Below, piece by piece: positions 1-9,431 of a DNA stretch of 64,000 bases. A program made the translations under genes and the position numbers. This DNA is from Methylobacter sp. (lineage in GTDB: Bacteria > Pseudomonadota > Gammaproteobacteria > Methylococcales > Methylomonadaceae), in contig NZ_JALOCF010000001.1 in the NCBI RefSeq assembly GCF_023227905.1, positions 62,001 through 126,000 on the forward strand. Direction: 5' to 3'. Under the pieces are notes generated by a model that saw only the letters and a program-made list of their open reading frames with translations, did no database searches and was not told the origin of the DNA. The stretch's first letter is position 1, and each line of letters begins with the position of its first letter.

Positions 1-140
1 CCATCGGCCATCTCTTCCCAAAATACCTCGGCAACCTGTTCGGGGGTTGATACGGTCTGGCAGCCGCTGAGCAAGAGCAACAGGCTTAGAAGCCCCACCA
101 ATTCAGCTAAATTTTTCAATAAAACTTTAGTTGTTGCCAT
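1..140 (-). CDS. Lipoprotein, N-terminal part only (runs off the window edge)
   Basis: Only the first 46 codons are in the window. The protein starts MATTKVLLKNL, has a hydrophobic leucine-rich stretch and a lipobox ending LLSGC (Cys at about residue 31), so it should be a lipid-anchored exported protein. A GGAGG ribosome binding site lies 5 bases before the ATG, which fixes the start. The mature part begins STPEQVAEVFWEEMADG, a pattern seen at the start of small NTF2/DUF4878-like lipoproteins, but too little is present to assign a family. The open frame continues beyond position 1. Confidence 0.7.
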   Translation of the reverse strand, partial: MATTKVLLKNLAELVGLLSLLLLLSGCQTVSTPEQVAEVFWEEMAD

Positions 141-520
141 CGAAACCTCCGGGAATTTAAGCCAGTTCGGGAAAAAGTTATTTGGATTATACGGCAGCCA
201 GAACATCGGCTTCCATACAGAAAGTTTTATACACCAAGAATGGCGCAGGCCCATCGATTCCTGGAAATATATTTCACTCTTGACACAAAGCACAGAAATC
301 TCCGTGTTTTCCTGCATGCTTCGTGATAGATTTGATTGTCAGTACAGTTTGCACATGGCTCATCTGCTGCTTAACAGCGTTCAGCTTTAAAAGCCGCTGA
401 TGCGTATGAGTTTATAATTCAGCCTGCATAGGCTGAACGCGGTCACCGTTGCGGTTTTTAATTAATCGATTAGCAATAGTATTGGGTTAGCGACAGTGAA
501 CCCAACCGGGGAGATATCTT
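141..520. other. Intergenic region between divergent lipoprotein gene and sorA
   Basis: About 380 bases without a credible gene. It must hold the promoters for the leftward lipoprotein gene and for sorAB. At 280-340 there is a degenerate inverted pattern (CACAAAGCACAG facing CTTCGTG) resembling the ACGAAG repeats found elsewhere in the window. A TTGACA hexamer at 280-285 has no convincing -10 partner. A GGGGAG ribosome binding site stands just before the sorA ATG. Confidence 0.5.
482..505. repeat. Palindromic hairpin of the GGGTT/AACCC type
   Basis: TTGGGTT at 482-488 pairs perfectly with AACCCAA at 499-505 around a 10-base loop, AGCGACAGTG. It lies 15 bases before the sorA start codon. Related hairpins flank the STAND gene at 4140-4166 and 6980-7000, so this is one copy of a dispersed family rather than a sorA-specific operator. 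Confidence 0.6.
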
Positions 521-1726
521 ATGGTCGACAGAAGGCACTTTATCAAGAACATCGCAGGCGGCTTGGCGGCTCTCGGCGGACTATCGCTATTGCAACGATC
601 GGATTTGGCGGCAGCAACAGGCACGGGGGAATCATTGGTCATGGATACCCTGCCCGGCAAAGAGGCGCTGATCAAAAAAACCTTCCGCCCTCCCAATTAC
701 GAAACGCCGGTCAGTGTTTTCGAAGCGCCTTTTACGCCCAACAAGCTGTTCTTTGTGCGTTACCATAACGCCGTCATTCCCGAGGCAAAGATCAGCGAAT
801 GGCGGTTGAGCATAGGCGGCGATGCCGTTCATACACCATTCGAACTCACGCTTGAACAATTGCGCAAGGATTTTGAACAAATCGAAATCGCCGCCCTGTG
901 CCTGTGCTCCGGCAACCGCCGAGGCTTGTTTGAACCGCCTGCGCCCGGATTACAGTGGGGGTCCGGCGCAATGGGCAATGCGCTCTGGCGTGGCGTCCGC
1001 CTGAAAGACGTACTTGCGAAAGCCGAAATCGACCCGTCCGCGCTGGAAGTGAGCCTGGCCGGGGCCGATTCCGGGGTACTGCCAACCACGCCGAACTTTG
1101 TTAAAAGCCTGCCGCTAACCAAAGCGCTGGATGAAAACACCCTGATCGCCTTTGAGATGAACGGCGAACCGCTGCCGCACTGGAACGGCTACCCTGCCCG
1201 GCTGATCGTTCCCGGCTGGACAGCCACCTATTGGCTTAAACACCTGACCGCGATCAACGTCATATCCAAGCCCTTTGACGGCTTCTGGATGAAGACCGCT
1301 TACCGCATTCCCAAGGATCGCTTTCCCAGCGGGCAATTTGGCTCCCAGGAAACCGAAACCCATATGCCGATCACTGAAATAATCGTCAATTCATTGATCA
1401 CTAACTTGGCAGACGGGCAGACCTTGCCACACACCCAGTCGATCGAAATCAAAGGCGTAGCCTGGGACGGCGGCGATGGCATCGCACGGGTCGAAGTGTC
1501 CACCGATGGCGGCAACAATTGGCAACAGGCCAAATTGAAGCAAGATTACGGACGCTTTTCCTGGCGCCAATGGCAATTTGTCTTTATGCCTCAACATCCC
1601 GGACAATACCGAATCATGGCGCGAGCCACCAGCCATTCCGGCGCGACCCAACCGCTGGAGCCGATCCCGAATCCTTCCGGCTACCAGCACAACGCCGTGC
1701 AGAAAATTACCGTTAACGTGGCTTAA
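521..1726 (+). CDS. sorA: Sulfite dehydrogenase, molybdopterin subunit SorA
   Basis: Periplasmic oxidation of sulfite to sulfate with electrons passed to cytochrome c. The protein has a Tat-type signal (DRRHFIKN, then a hydrophobic run to about residue 32), so it is exported folded with its cofactor. The oxidoreductase molybdopterin-binding domain covers about residues 60-250. The LCLCSGNRRG motif matches the sulfite oxidase signature, in which Cys129 would bind molybdenum. The C-terminal 120 residues match the Mo-cofactor dimerisation domain (VEVSTDGGNNW). The length of 401 fits SorA. The cytochrome gene follows after 10 bases. The sulfite oxidase family is certain; the SorA assignment rests on the cytochrome partner. 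Confidence 0.88.
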   Translation: MVDRRHFIKNIAGGLAALGGLSLLQRSDLAAATGTGESLVMDTLPGKEALIKKTFRPPNYETPVSVFEAPFTPNKLFFVRYHNAVIPEAKISEWRLSIGGDAVHTPFELTLEQLRKDFEQIEIAALCLCSGNRRGLFEPPAPGLQWGSGAMGNALWRGVRLKDVLAKAEIDPSALEVSLAGADSGVLPTTPNFVKSLPLTKALDENTLIAFEMNGEPLPHWNGYPARLIVPGWTATYWLKHLTAINVISKPFDGFWMKTAYRIPKDRFPSGQFGSQETETHMPITEIIVNSLITNLADGQTLPHTQSIEIKGVAWDGGDGIARVEVSTDGGNNWQQAKLKQDYGRFSWRQWQFVFMPQHPGQYRIMARATSHSGATQPLEPIPNPSGYQHNAVQKITVNVA

Positions 1727-1736
1727 GGAGAACAGG

Positions 1737-2012
1737 ATGCGGATATTAATTTTGTTGTTATCGTTTTTCGCCGCCACGGCTACAGCCGGGGAAAACCAGA
1801 TATTCCTGAAAGACAGGCCGGGCAAAACCCAAGTCGCAACGCAATGTTCAATCTGCCACAGCCTGGACTATATCACCCAACACGCCGCGATCCTGGACCG
1901 GGTCGGCTGGGAAAAAACCGTCGGCAAGATGATCAATAGTATGGGCGCGCCGATCAATGGTGCCGACAAACAGATCATCATTGATTATCTGGCGCAGAAT
2001 TATGGGAAATAA
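1737..2012 (+). CDS. sorB: Sulfite dehydrogenase cytochrome c subunit SorB
   Basis: A 91-residue secreted monohaem cytochrome c and the likely electron acceptor of SorA. It has a signal peptide (MRILILLLSFFAATATAG), one haem site CSICH at about residues 37-41, and a later Met (SMGAP) as probable axial ligand. An in-frame extension upstream exists, but the ATG at 1737 sits 6 bases after AAGGAG and directly precedes the signal peptide, so this start is preferred. The spacing to sorA indicates one transcript. Confidence 0.88.
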   Translation: MRILILLLSFFAATATAGENQIFLKDRPGKTQVATQCSICHSLDYITQHAAILDRVGWEKTVGKMINSMGAPINGADKQIIIDYLAQNYGK

Positions 2013-2478
2013 CAAACATTAACCACATCGATAAGGTCAGCCCAAATTACGGACCTATCAGCATTAGAGCGGTTCTTGTGAAACAGATACTTAATAACTG
2101 ATGTTACGCACAGGATGTACTTCTCCCGTTTGCCGCGCCGAGCACCGGAGCTTTTGCCGAGAATGGCCCGTAAGGGGTGCGGCAGGGAGGCCGCACGTTG
2201 GCAGAGGGGCAGGAGCCCCTTTCTGCCGACCCTCGGAAAAAGCGAGGAGCGCAGGAAGCAAGCGGCAACCGGGCCGCCTTTCTTTTGGATACTTTTCTTT
2301 GGCGGAGCAAAGAAAAGTATCTCGCCCTCGGGTGCGAGAACCCGATTCAAATAAAATATCGCGTTAGCGACGCCTTAAATTTAAATTCGACTGAATTCGT
2401 AACATCAGTTAATAACAACACGTAAGGCGCAATCCTTCTCTATCAGGCTTTGCGTTAACTACAAAGAGACTTTCTTCA
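2013..2478. other. Intergenic region made mostly of a structured repeat
   Basis: 466 bases between sorB and the DUF1289 gene. The centre (2103-2345) is a composite hairpin repeat described separately. Several open frames cross it on both strands, but they follow the palindromes, have no ribosome binding sites and show no known protein pattern. I see no gene here. Confidence 0.6.
2103..2345. repeat. Composite three-hairpin intergenic repeat
   Basis: Three perfect stems stand in a row. GTGCGGC/GCCGCAC lies at 2177-2196 with a 6-base loop, GGGGC/GCCCC at 2206-2219 with a 4-base loop, and a 14-bp stem (GATACTTTTCTTTG with its complement) at 2288-2321 with a 6-base loop. The following CGGGTGCGAGAACCCG is a further short hairpin. 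This layout resembles an intergenic repeat common in proteobacterial genomes that annotation pipelines often call as spurious arginine- and proline-rich proteins. Confidence 0.65.
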
Positions 2479-2676
2479 TTGATAAATATTATCTCGCCCT
2501 GTGTAAGGAACTGCTGCCTAAATGAGGAAAATGTCTGCCTTGGTTGTTTTCGCAGCATTGATGAAATTATTCAGTGGAGTGAGGCAACAGAACAGCAAAA
2601 GCAGGGAATACTACATTTGGCAAATGCACGAAAAATTGATCATCGACTTAAATACGGATCTAACATAGATTTTTAG
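2479..2676 (+). CDS. DUF1289 family cysteine-rich small protein
   Basis: A 65-residue protein with the DUF1289 cysteine pattern: SPCVRNCCLNEENVCLGCFR followed by SIDEIIQW. The four-cysteine arrangement suggests a small metal-binding or Fe-S fold, but the function of the family is not established. No ATG is available; translation appears to start at TTG 2479 with a weak AAAGAG site 10 bases upstream. It stands alone between two repeat-rich gaps. Confidence 0.8.
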   Translation: MINIISPCVRNCCLNEENVCLGCFRSIDEIIQWSEATEQQKQGILHLANARKIDHRLKYGSNIDF

Positions 2677-2714
2677 TGATGACAGCGAAGATCAACTCCT
2701 AAGCTGTTCTGCAA

Positions 2715-2743
2715 GGTGTAATCGGCATTAGCCGTATTGCACC
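2715..2743. repeat. Palindromic hairpin after the DUF1289 gene
   Basis: GGTGTAATCGGC (2715-2726) faces GCCGTATTGCACC (2731-2743) across a 4-base ATTA loop, with one G-U pair and one extra base. It lies 39 bases after the stop codon. It could help end transcription but has no T tract, so it is probably another dispersed palindrome. Confidence 0.5.
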
Positions 2744-2806
2744 GCATGTTTGACTTCGAAAATGAAGCAATACGCTATCGCTATTGAGCCTTACGAACTG
2801 ACCGGC

Positions 2807-2862
2807 GGAGAGGAAACGCCGCAAGATTTCATGGTGTAATCGCAGCCCCCACATCCCTGTGG
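2807..2862. repeat. Dispersed repeat ending in CCACATCCCTGTGG, copy 1
   Basis: This stretch (GGAGAGGAAACGCCGCAAG, then TAATCGCAGCC, then the hairpin CCACATCCCTGTGG at 2849-2862) aligns along its length with 10071-10128. The terminal hairpin alone recurs at 15942-15955. Confidence 0.65.
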
Positions 2863-2908
2863 AGAATGCAGAGAAGCTCAACAGCGGCCCCTCTATTTAT
2901 TGCTGTGT

Positions 2909-3616
2909 TCATGGACAAGGAGCAAACTCGCACGAAGGCGGTACACGGCCTACGAACGAACCGTTCGGACACTGAAATGCATCTTGAGTACAAAAGACCG
3001 TTTCGTTATTGCACCCTTCGACTGGAGTCACCGAATAGGCCGTGGTCTGCGGATTGGGACGAATAGCATTCAGTTGGTTAATAACAGCGTTAAGGTTTTC
3101 CACCTGCCCAGCGGGAGCTGCTTCCGCACAGGCTGAGAACCCTCCTTCAACCCCGCGGCCCAATACTATGAATTTCTCTATCACACCACTGGCGACCGCA
3201 TGACCAATAACCTGCCGCACTGTATCGAAAGCAGCAATATCCACCGCCGGGCCTATGCCAGAAATGCTGACCTCAAACGCAGGGCCTGCCGTAACCGTGG
3301 GATTTGTCGGAGTTGTAGAAGTCTCCATAAACGTAGAACCTGTCGTAGTAGTGGTAGAACCGGTTGTAGTCACTGGAGTTGTCGAAGCAAATGGCGTTGC
3401 CGTAGTCACCGGGCTTATGGTTGCAGCCGGACTTGCCGAAAACAAATTGCTCGTCGGGTTTGGTGTAGTCCCGGATGTTGTCGTAATCGCAGGGTTTGTT
3501 GTAGCCACGGGAGCTGTCGTAGTGGAAGGTGCCGCAAACATAGGGTCTTCCGCAAAGGCGGACGTGGTTATGAGTAGCGCCGATAACAATACAAAAGAAT
3601 AATCTGATTTTTTCAT
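2909..3616 (-). CDS. Threonine-rich exported protein with C-terminal cysteine motif
   Basis: A 235-residue protein of unknown function. It has a signal peptide (MKKSDYSFVLLSALLITTSAFA), a low-complexity Thr/Pro/Ala/Ser segment at about residues 30-115 that looks like a linker or glycosylatable stalk, and a folded region at about 115-200. It ends in a cysteine-rich tail with the pattern C-T-x-D-A-x-x-C-P-x-G-S-x-V-G-R-x-P-P-x-C-E-F-A-P-C-P. Such tails occur in many secreted bacterial proteins and may form disulfides. A GGAGGA site precedes the ATG. It has no operon partner: repeats lie on both sides. Confidence 0.75.
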   Translation of the reverse strand: MKKSDYSFVLLSALLITTSAFAEDPMFAAPSTTTAPVATTNPAITTTSGTTPNPTSNLFSASPAATISPVTTATPFASTTPVTTTGSTTTTTGSTFMETSTTPTNPTVTAGPAFEVSISGIGPAVDIAAFDTVRQVIGHAVASGVIEKFIVLGRGVEGGFSACAEAAPAGQVENLNAVINQLNAIRPNPQTTAYSVTPVEGCNNETVFCTQDAFQCPNGSFVGRVPPSCEFAPCP

Positions 3617-4237
3617 GGGGTCCTCCGAAATAAATTGCTTAAGACAAAGGAAAAAGACCCGCCTGACGTAAAGCAGGCATCATTGGAATGGATATTAAAT
3701 CTCGAACCGAAGCATAACGCGGCCTCGGAAGTCCGTAAAACCCGATGCTATGGCATCTAAAAATCAATAGCAACCTTTTTGGCAAGTTAAAACTTGAAGC
3801 TGATTTTCTAGCAAAACCATGGCATTAGCCCGAAACGGTTAGCGTTGGCAGCATTCACGAACGGCAACACTTAGGAGAGCGCGGGACGTATCCGTACAAA
3901 AAATCGGCGCGCGTCGTTCAGTTAATACGATAAAGAAGAAGGAGCCGACGGGAACATAAGCCCGCCTAAAGTGGGACATAAACGCAGCGCCAAAATGTAA
4001 ATCAAAAAATGTAGGGTACGCACCGCGTACCACAGAATAGACAGGAGTGATTCTAGCACGGCACCTCAGATAGTTGAGAACATGATATGATACGTTAGAC
4101 ATTAAGGTACGCGCTACGTACCCTACCGGGCTTGCTTCTGCTGGGTTTCGCAATGCTCAACCCAGCCTATGGCCCATAGTTGTAATAAATTCACAAATTT
4201 TGATTAATAGCAGTACTGTAAAATTAAGGTGATTCTA
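3617..4237. other. Intergenic region upstream of the STAND NTPase gene
   Basis: About 620 bases with no supported gene. It carries a small hairpin (GATGC/GCATC, 3744-3757) and a composite palindromic repeat at 4011-4166. A leftward 104-codon frame at 3839-4153 follows the repeats and has no family signature, so it is not called. The last 70 bases are AT-rich and probably hold the promoter of the STAND gene. Confidence 0.5.
4011..4166. repeat. Composite palindromic repeat (GGTACGC and GCTGGGTT hairpins)
   Basis: Three hairpins: GGTACGC/GCGTACC at 4015-4031 (3-base loop), GGTACG/CGTACC at 4106-4122 (5-base loop) and GCTGGGTT/AACCCAGC at 4140-4166 (11-base loop). GTAGGG at 4011 and CCCTAC at 4121 also face each other, so the whole block can fold as one larger structure. 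It ends 71 bases before the STAND start codon. Confidence 0.6.
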
Positions 4238-6952
4238 ATGTCCGAAGCTTTTCGAAAGAAGGTAATCAGTACACTCGTCGATGAAATCGCCCTCCTCACT
4301 GGCGGAAGGTTCGAGCAATTTGGCTACAAAATGATGGGGGTCATTTACCCTGCGCAGTGGGTTGAGCGTGGTACGACGATCGAAGGCGCTCCGCGGGGCT
4401 ACACGGTTGACACCTCGGCGGATGGTTCTTCTCTAGTCGCAGAAATGAGTTCTGAAAGCGACTATTTCCATGGCAAAATGACAAAGCCGCAACGTGATTT
4501 GCAGCACGCGGTTAGCTTACACCCCGATGTGAAACGTATTTGGTTGTTGGCGTCGCAAGAAGCAGCCGCAGGCGAAACGACAAAGCGTGCTAATTTGGAG
4601 ACTCAATTCAAAAAAGGGCGCAAGCCACTAGAAGATGTCAATATTTTAGATGCCAGAAAAATTGCTGAGCATATCTTTGATAACTTAGAAAGTGAGCACT
4701 TTATCAGCATCATAGCAGATTACCTACCAAGTATTGGCCGGTTGGCAGACGAAAATGCGTTCAGTCACCGAGTACCGAAGTATTCGGGTTACTTGTCACG
4801 TCCGAGTATAGAAGACACTGTAATTAATCGACTCGACAATACCTCATGCATTGTCATTAATGGAATTAGCGGAATAGGCAAAAGCGCTCTTGTTGCGCAA
4901 GTTGCAGAAAGACTTCGTCAAGATTTCGATGTTATTATTTGGTACGACGCTTGTGAATTAAAAAACGTAACAGAACTCTCCGATGTTGACGTCCGTCGAA
5001 GTGGTGCACGGCATAATATTACCAGTCTACTTCGTCGTCAAAAGTGCCTCCTTATTCTCGATGATACAGAACTTTCTTTGAGACAAGTTGCTGAATTGGA
5101 TTTAGGAGAATCCAAGGTAATTCTAACCTCTCAGATTCGCTCTGATCCCCAATCTATCATATTAGAAGATTTAGATTTTGACTCGGCTCGTACTCTATTA
5201 GAAGAAGGCGTGTCTAATCCGTGCTCGGATCAAGTTTTCCAACGCGTGTTCTCTAACATCGGAGGCTATCCACTTCTTCTGGGAGCGCTGAACAGATTGG
5301 CTCAAGAAGAAGGGTGGGAAGCTGTTAATGACTGCTGTGAGGATGCGATAATTTCTGTTGAAGATGAGCGCCACAAAAAAGTCTGCCAGCGGATTCTTAT
5401 TCGTCATCAGGCTGCTTTGACTGGAGAATTGGAGTTCGTCAAATGGTCTGGTGGGTCTCGCTTTGTCTCCGATCTAGCTGAAGTTTGTGTCTCATCCAGA
5501 GCCGTAAAAAATCTCCAAAAGCGAGCATTCCTTGCCGCGACTATTTCCGGTAACATTCGAGTTCATGATGTGGTCTACCAGTCCATCTGCGGTGTAATTA
5601 ATACATCTGCACAAAATGACACCGAGTTCAGTAGAAAACTAGAAAATTATATTGGTGAGAAATGTGAAGAAGAGAAACCTGCATTCCGACGAATTGTAAG
5701 GTTTCACGCACCACTGCTAAAACGACTACTGAGTTCGAAGCCTTGCCCATCATTCGTTTATGCTGTTGCTCTTGCCAGAACTGGCGGAACACCGCTTGAC
5801 TTACTCGGGGACCCGGTTGCTACAGCTAAAAAGATTGCTTCCTACGTTAATTGGAGTGGACTGGAAATTGAAATCCGAGCAGTCATTGAATCCGTGGAGG
5901 CTCTCTATACGCTCACATCGGCTGCTCAAGGAGCGGACGCCGCCAAAATAGACTTGCAGAATAACATCGTCACTCTGGAACTTCTTCGTGATAGCCCAGC
6001 AGCGAAAGGTGAAATTCTGAGAGATATTAAACATCATTTCGCCAAAATGCTTGTTCGTCTCGAAAGGGTTCAGGATGCGGAGATTGAATTTCAATCCATT
6101 CTAATAGATCATCCAAACTTCGCTGCTGGACGGCTTCAGCTAGGTAGAATATTAGACAGGACGAGGCGAAAACAAGATGCTCTCGACGAGTGCAAGAAAA
6201 TCATCGCTCAGTATAAAGATACTCAGGCACGAGTTGATCCGGTTCTGCTCGAAGCCCTACGGTTACTGGCCTCGCTAGGAACCTCAGACGATCTGGCACC
6301 ATACCAAGCCCTGATCATGTCCAGCCTCGCAGAGGCACGCGAATACGACACTGCTTTAGCTCTGCGTCTCGTTGCCTCTGTAGCCCAAAAGACGTGGTAC
6401 ACGATGCCGCAGATCGTATCTCGCATGTTCAAAGCGATCGAATGGAGAGATGCAGCTCCCTCCTCAGACTCAGAACGTTTTGACTGGGCGCAGGCGCATA
6501 AAGCGGCAGCCAAGGTGACTGATGTTAGTGACCCGCAGCGACATGACTTTCTAGTAGCCGCAGACGAAGCGTATAGGAGCATAGTAAACCCAAATAGTTA
6601 CTATATGATGCAACATACCGAGGCTCTCGTCCTGCTTAAGAAATTCGTAGAAGCGAATGATCTTCTTGATCTAATCACTGAAAGCGAACATAACGAATTC
6701 TGGTGGCAGAGAAAGGCGCAGGCTTTACTGGGCTTGAATAGTATTGATGCTGCACTGGAGGCAATCAATCATGGCCTTCAAAAATTGAGAGACAAAAAAT
6801 ACAAGCCGGCATTTCTTCATGATCGCTACCTGATAAGGAAATCGCTGCAAGAAACTGAAGCAATAGAGGATTTGAAAGCTGCAATCGACGCATTGCCAAA
6901 AAATGATAAATACAGACAGGAACTTGAATTAGAGTTGGCTGAACTGTCTTAA
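4238..6952 (+). CDS. STAND-family NTPase with nuclease-like N-terminus and TPR-like C-terminus (probable antiphage protein)
   Basis: A 904-residue protein. Residues 1-170 contain G-x-F-E-x-x-G and then TVDTSADGSSLVAEMSSE, which resembles the core of PD-(D/E)xK endonuclease-like domains, although the usual ExK lysine is a serine here. Residues 205-400 form an NB-ARC/AP-type ATPase: Walker A G209-ISGIGKS-216, Walker B LLILDD near 271-276, and a GGYPLL motif near 342 equivalent to the GLPL box. The remainder is helical with TPR-like repeats, expected for target sensing. This architecture matches Avs and related STAND antiviral proteins. A GTG 9 bases upstream is in frame, but the ATG at 4238 has AAGG at good spacing. 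The gene is alone, looks lower in GC than its neighbours and is bracketed by palindromes, suggesting acquisition by transfer. Confidence 0.75.
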   Translation: MSEAFRKKVISTLVDEIALLTGGRFEQFGYKMMGVIYPAQWVERGTTIEGAPRGYTVDTSADGSSLVAEMSSESDYFHGKMTKPQRDLQHAVSLHPDVKRIWLLASQEAAAGETTKRANLETQFKKGRKPLEDVNILDARKIAEHIFDNLESEHFISIIADYLPSIGRLADENAFSHRVPKYSGYLSRPSIEDTVINRLDNTSCIVINGISGIGKSALVAQVAERLRQDFDVIIWYDACELKNVTELSDVDVRRSGARHNITSLLRRQKCLLILDDTELSLRQVAELDLGESKVILTSQIRSDPQSIILEDLDFDSARTLLEEGVSNPCSDQVFQRVFSNIGGYPLLLGALNRLAQEEGWEAVNDCCEDAIISVEDERHKKVCQRILIRHQAALTGELEFVKWSGGSRFVSDLAEVCVSSRAVKNLQKRAFLAATISGNIRVHDVVYQSICGVINTSAQNDTEFSRKLENYIGEKCEEEKPAFRRIVRFHAPLLKRLLSSKPCPSFVYAVALARTGGTPLDLLGDPVATAKKIASYVNWSGLEIEIRAVIESVEALYTLTSAAQGADAAKIDLQNNIVTLELLRDSPAAKGEILRDIKHHFAKMLVRLERVQDAEIEFQSILIDHPNFAAGRLQLGRILDRTRRKQDALDECKKIIAQYKDTQARVDPVLLEALRLLASLGTSDDLAPYQALIMSSLAEAREYDTALALRLVASVAQKTWYTMPQIVSRMFKAIEWRDAAPSSDSERFDWAQAHKAAAKVTDVSDPQRHDFLVAADEAYRSIVNPNSYYMMQHTEALVLLKKFVEANDLLDLITESEHNEFWWQRKAQALLGLNSIDAALEAINHGLQKLRDKKYKPAFLHDRYLIRKSLQETEAIEDLKAAIDALPKNDKYRQELELELAELS

Positions 6953-6979
6953 TTGGAATAATTTAGATCAGCTGAGATC

Positions 6980-7000
6980 GGGTTGGCGATAGCGTAACCC
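6980..7000. repeat. GGGTT/AACCC hairpin after the STAND gene
   Basis: GGGTT (6980-6984) pairs with AACCC (6996-7000) around the loop GGCGATAGCGT, close to the copies at 482-505 and 4140-4166. It lies 28 bases after the stop codon, so the STAND gene has a copy of this family on each side. Confidence 0.55.
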
Positions 7001-7053
7001 CACATTTACGTGTTATGTGTTTTTCAGGATTATCAGTGCCATTCAATACGCGC

Positions 7054-8868
<1,815 letters not shown>

Positions 8869-9001
8869 ATTGAGTTAAAAGATAAGACTTGTTGTGCCTG
8901 ACAGGCTCGAACGGTATGCATCTTAGAGTTTACCAAGCAAGGCCGGAAATAAGATCATCTTACTTGTGCCCTATGGGTATTCCGGGCTACGGAGCTCGAT
9001 T

Positions 9002-9036
9002 AAGACCTTCCAGGTTTTAAAAACCTGGAAGGTCTT
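9002..9036. repeat. Perfect 17-bp inverted repeat with 1-base loop
   Basis: AAGACCTTCCAGGTTTT at 9002-9018 is exactly complementary to 9020-9036. It sits in the 233-base gap between the sigma-54 activator and the toxin gene. As RNA it would form one very stable hairpin. In the minus-strand direction it lies downstream of parE and could terminate that operon, although the palindrome looks like a mobile repeat. Confidence 0.75.
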
Positions 9037-9101
9037 TGGTACGGCACTTACCCAAGCAGTTCTCATTATTTTCAAATAAGGTGAGTAGAGACCTTTTATC
9101 A

Positions 9102-9431
9102 TTAAACGGTTCGTAAAAGTCGCCTTGTCAGCAACGCCGTCAAGTCCCGCCGCGTGTGTGCAATCAGATGAATGTAGACGCTGTCTTGGCGCACTTCATA
9201 GATGATGCGGTTCATTCCCGGTATAACCTGCCTATATTGGCTGAGATTTATTTTCTCGAACTCTTCAGGAATAGAACCGGCATAAGGAAAATCCTTCAAG
9301 TTACGGATTGTATCTTTTATCCGGTCGAAGGTTGTTTGCCAGATTTCCTGGGAGAAATTCTTGACGATGTAGCCTCTAAGCTCTTTCAGGTCATGCTCGG
9401 CCGATTCCAGGATGATAATTTTAAAACTCAT
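9102..9431 (-). CDS. ParE/RelE-type toxin
   Basis: A 109-residue protein of the ParE/RelE toxin superfamily. It has the family opening (FKIIILESAEHDLKELRGYI), the basic GMNRIIYEV strand and the C-terminal IHLIAHTRRDLTALL segment. ParE members poison DNA gyrase while RelE members cut mRNA on the ribosome; the sequence looks closer to ParE but the target cannot be decided by eye. Its ATG overlaps the TGA of the antitoxin gene by 4 bases (ATGA), the typical order with the antitoxin first. Confidence 0.85.
   Translation of the reverse strand: MSFKIIILESAEHDLKELRGYIVKNFSQEIWQTTFDRIKDTIRNLKDFPYAGSIPEEFEKINLSQYRQVIPGMNRIIYEVRQDSVYIHLIAHTRRDLTALLTRRLLRTV

Noticed and set aside
280..308. TTGACA hexamer as a -35 box for sorAB
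   Set aside because: No TATAAT-like partner at 16-18 bases, and it lies inside a degenerate repeat.
2101..2425. Overlapping arginine/proline-rich open frames on both strands
   Set aside because: They are by-products of the three-hairpin repeat; composition and symmetry follow the palindromes.
3255..3602. Valine-rich open frame antisense to the Thr-rich exported protein
   Set aside because: It is the complement of the low-complexity Thr codons; the minus-strand gene has a signal peptide, a strong GGAGGA site and a conserved cysteine tail.
3839..4153. Leftward 104-codon open frame before the STAND gene
   Set aside because: It runs through the palindromic repeat at 4011-4166, has no convincing ribosome binding site and shows no protein family pattern.
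3617..4237. Possible integron attC sites around the STAND gene (GTTATGC-like and GCCTAA-like words near 3715 and 3963)
   Set aside because: No pair of attC-type core sites with a foldable body could be built, and no integrase is present.
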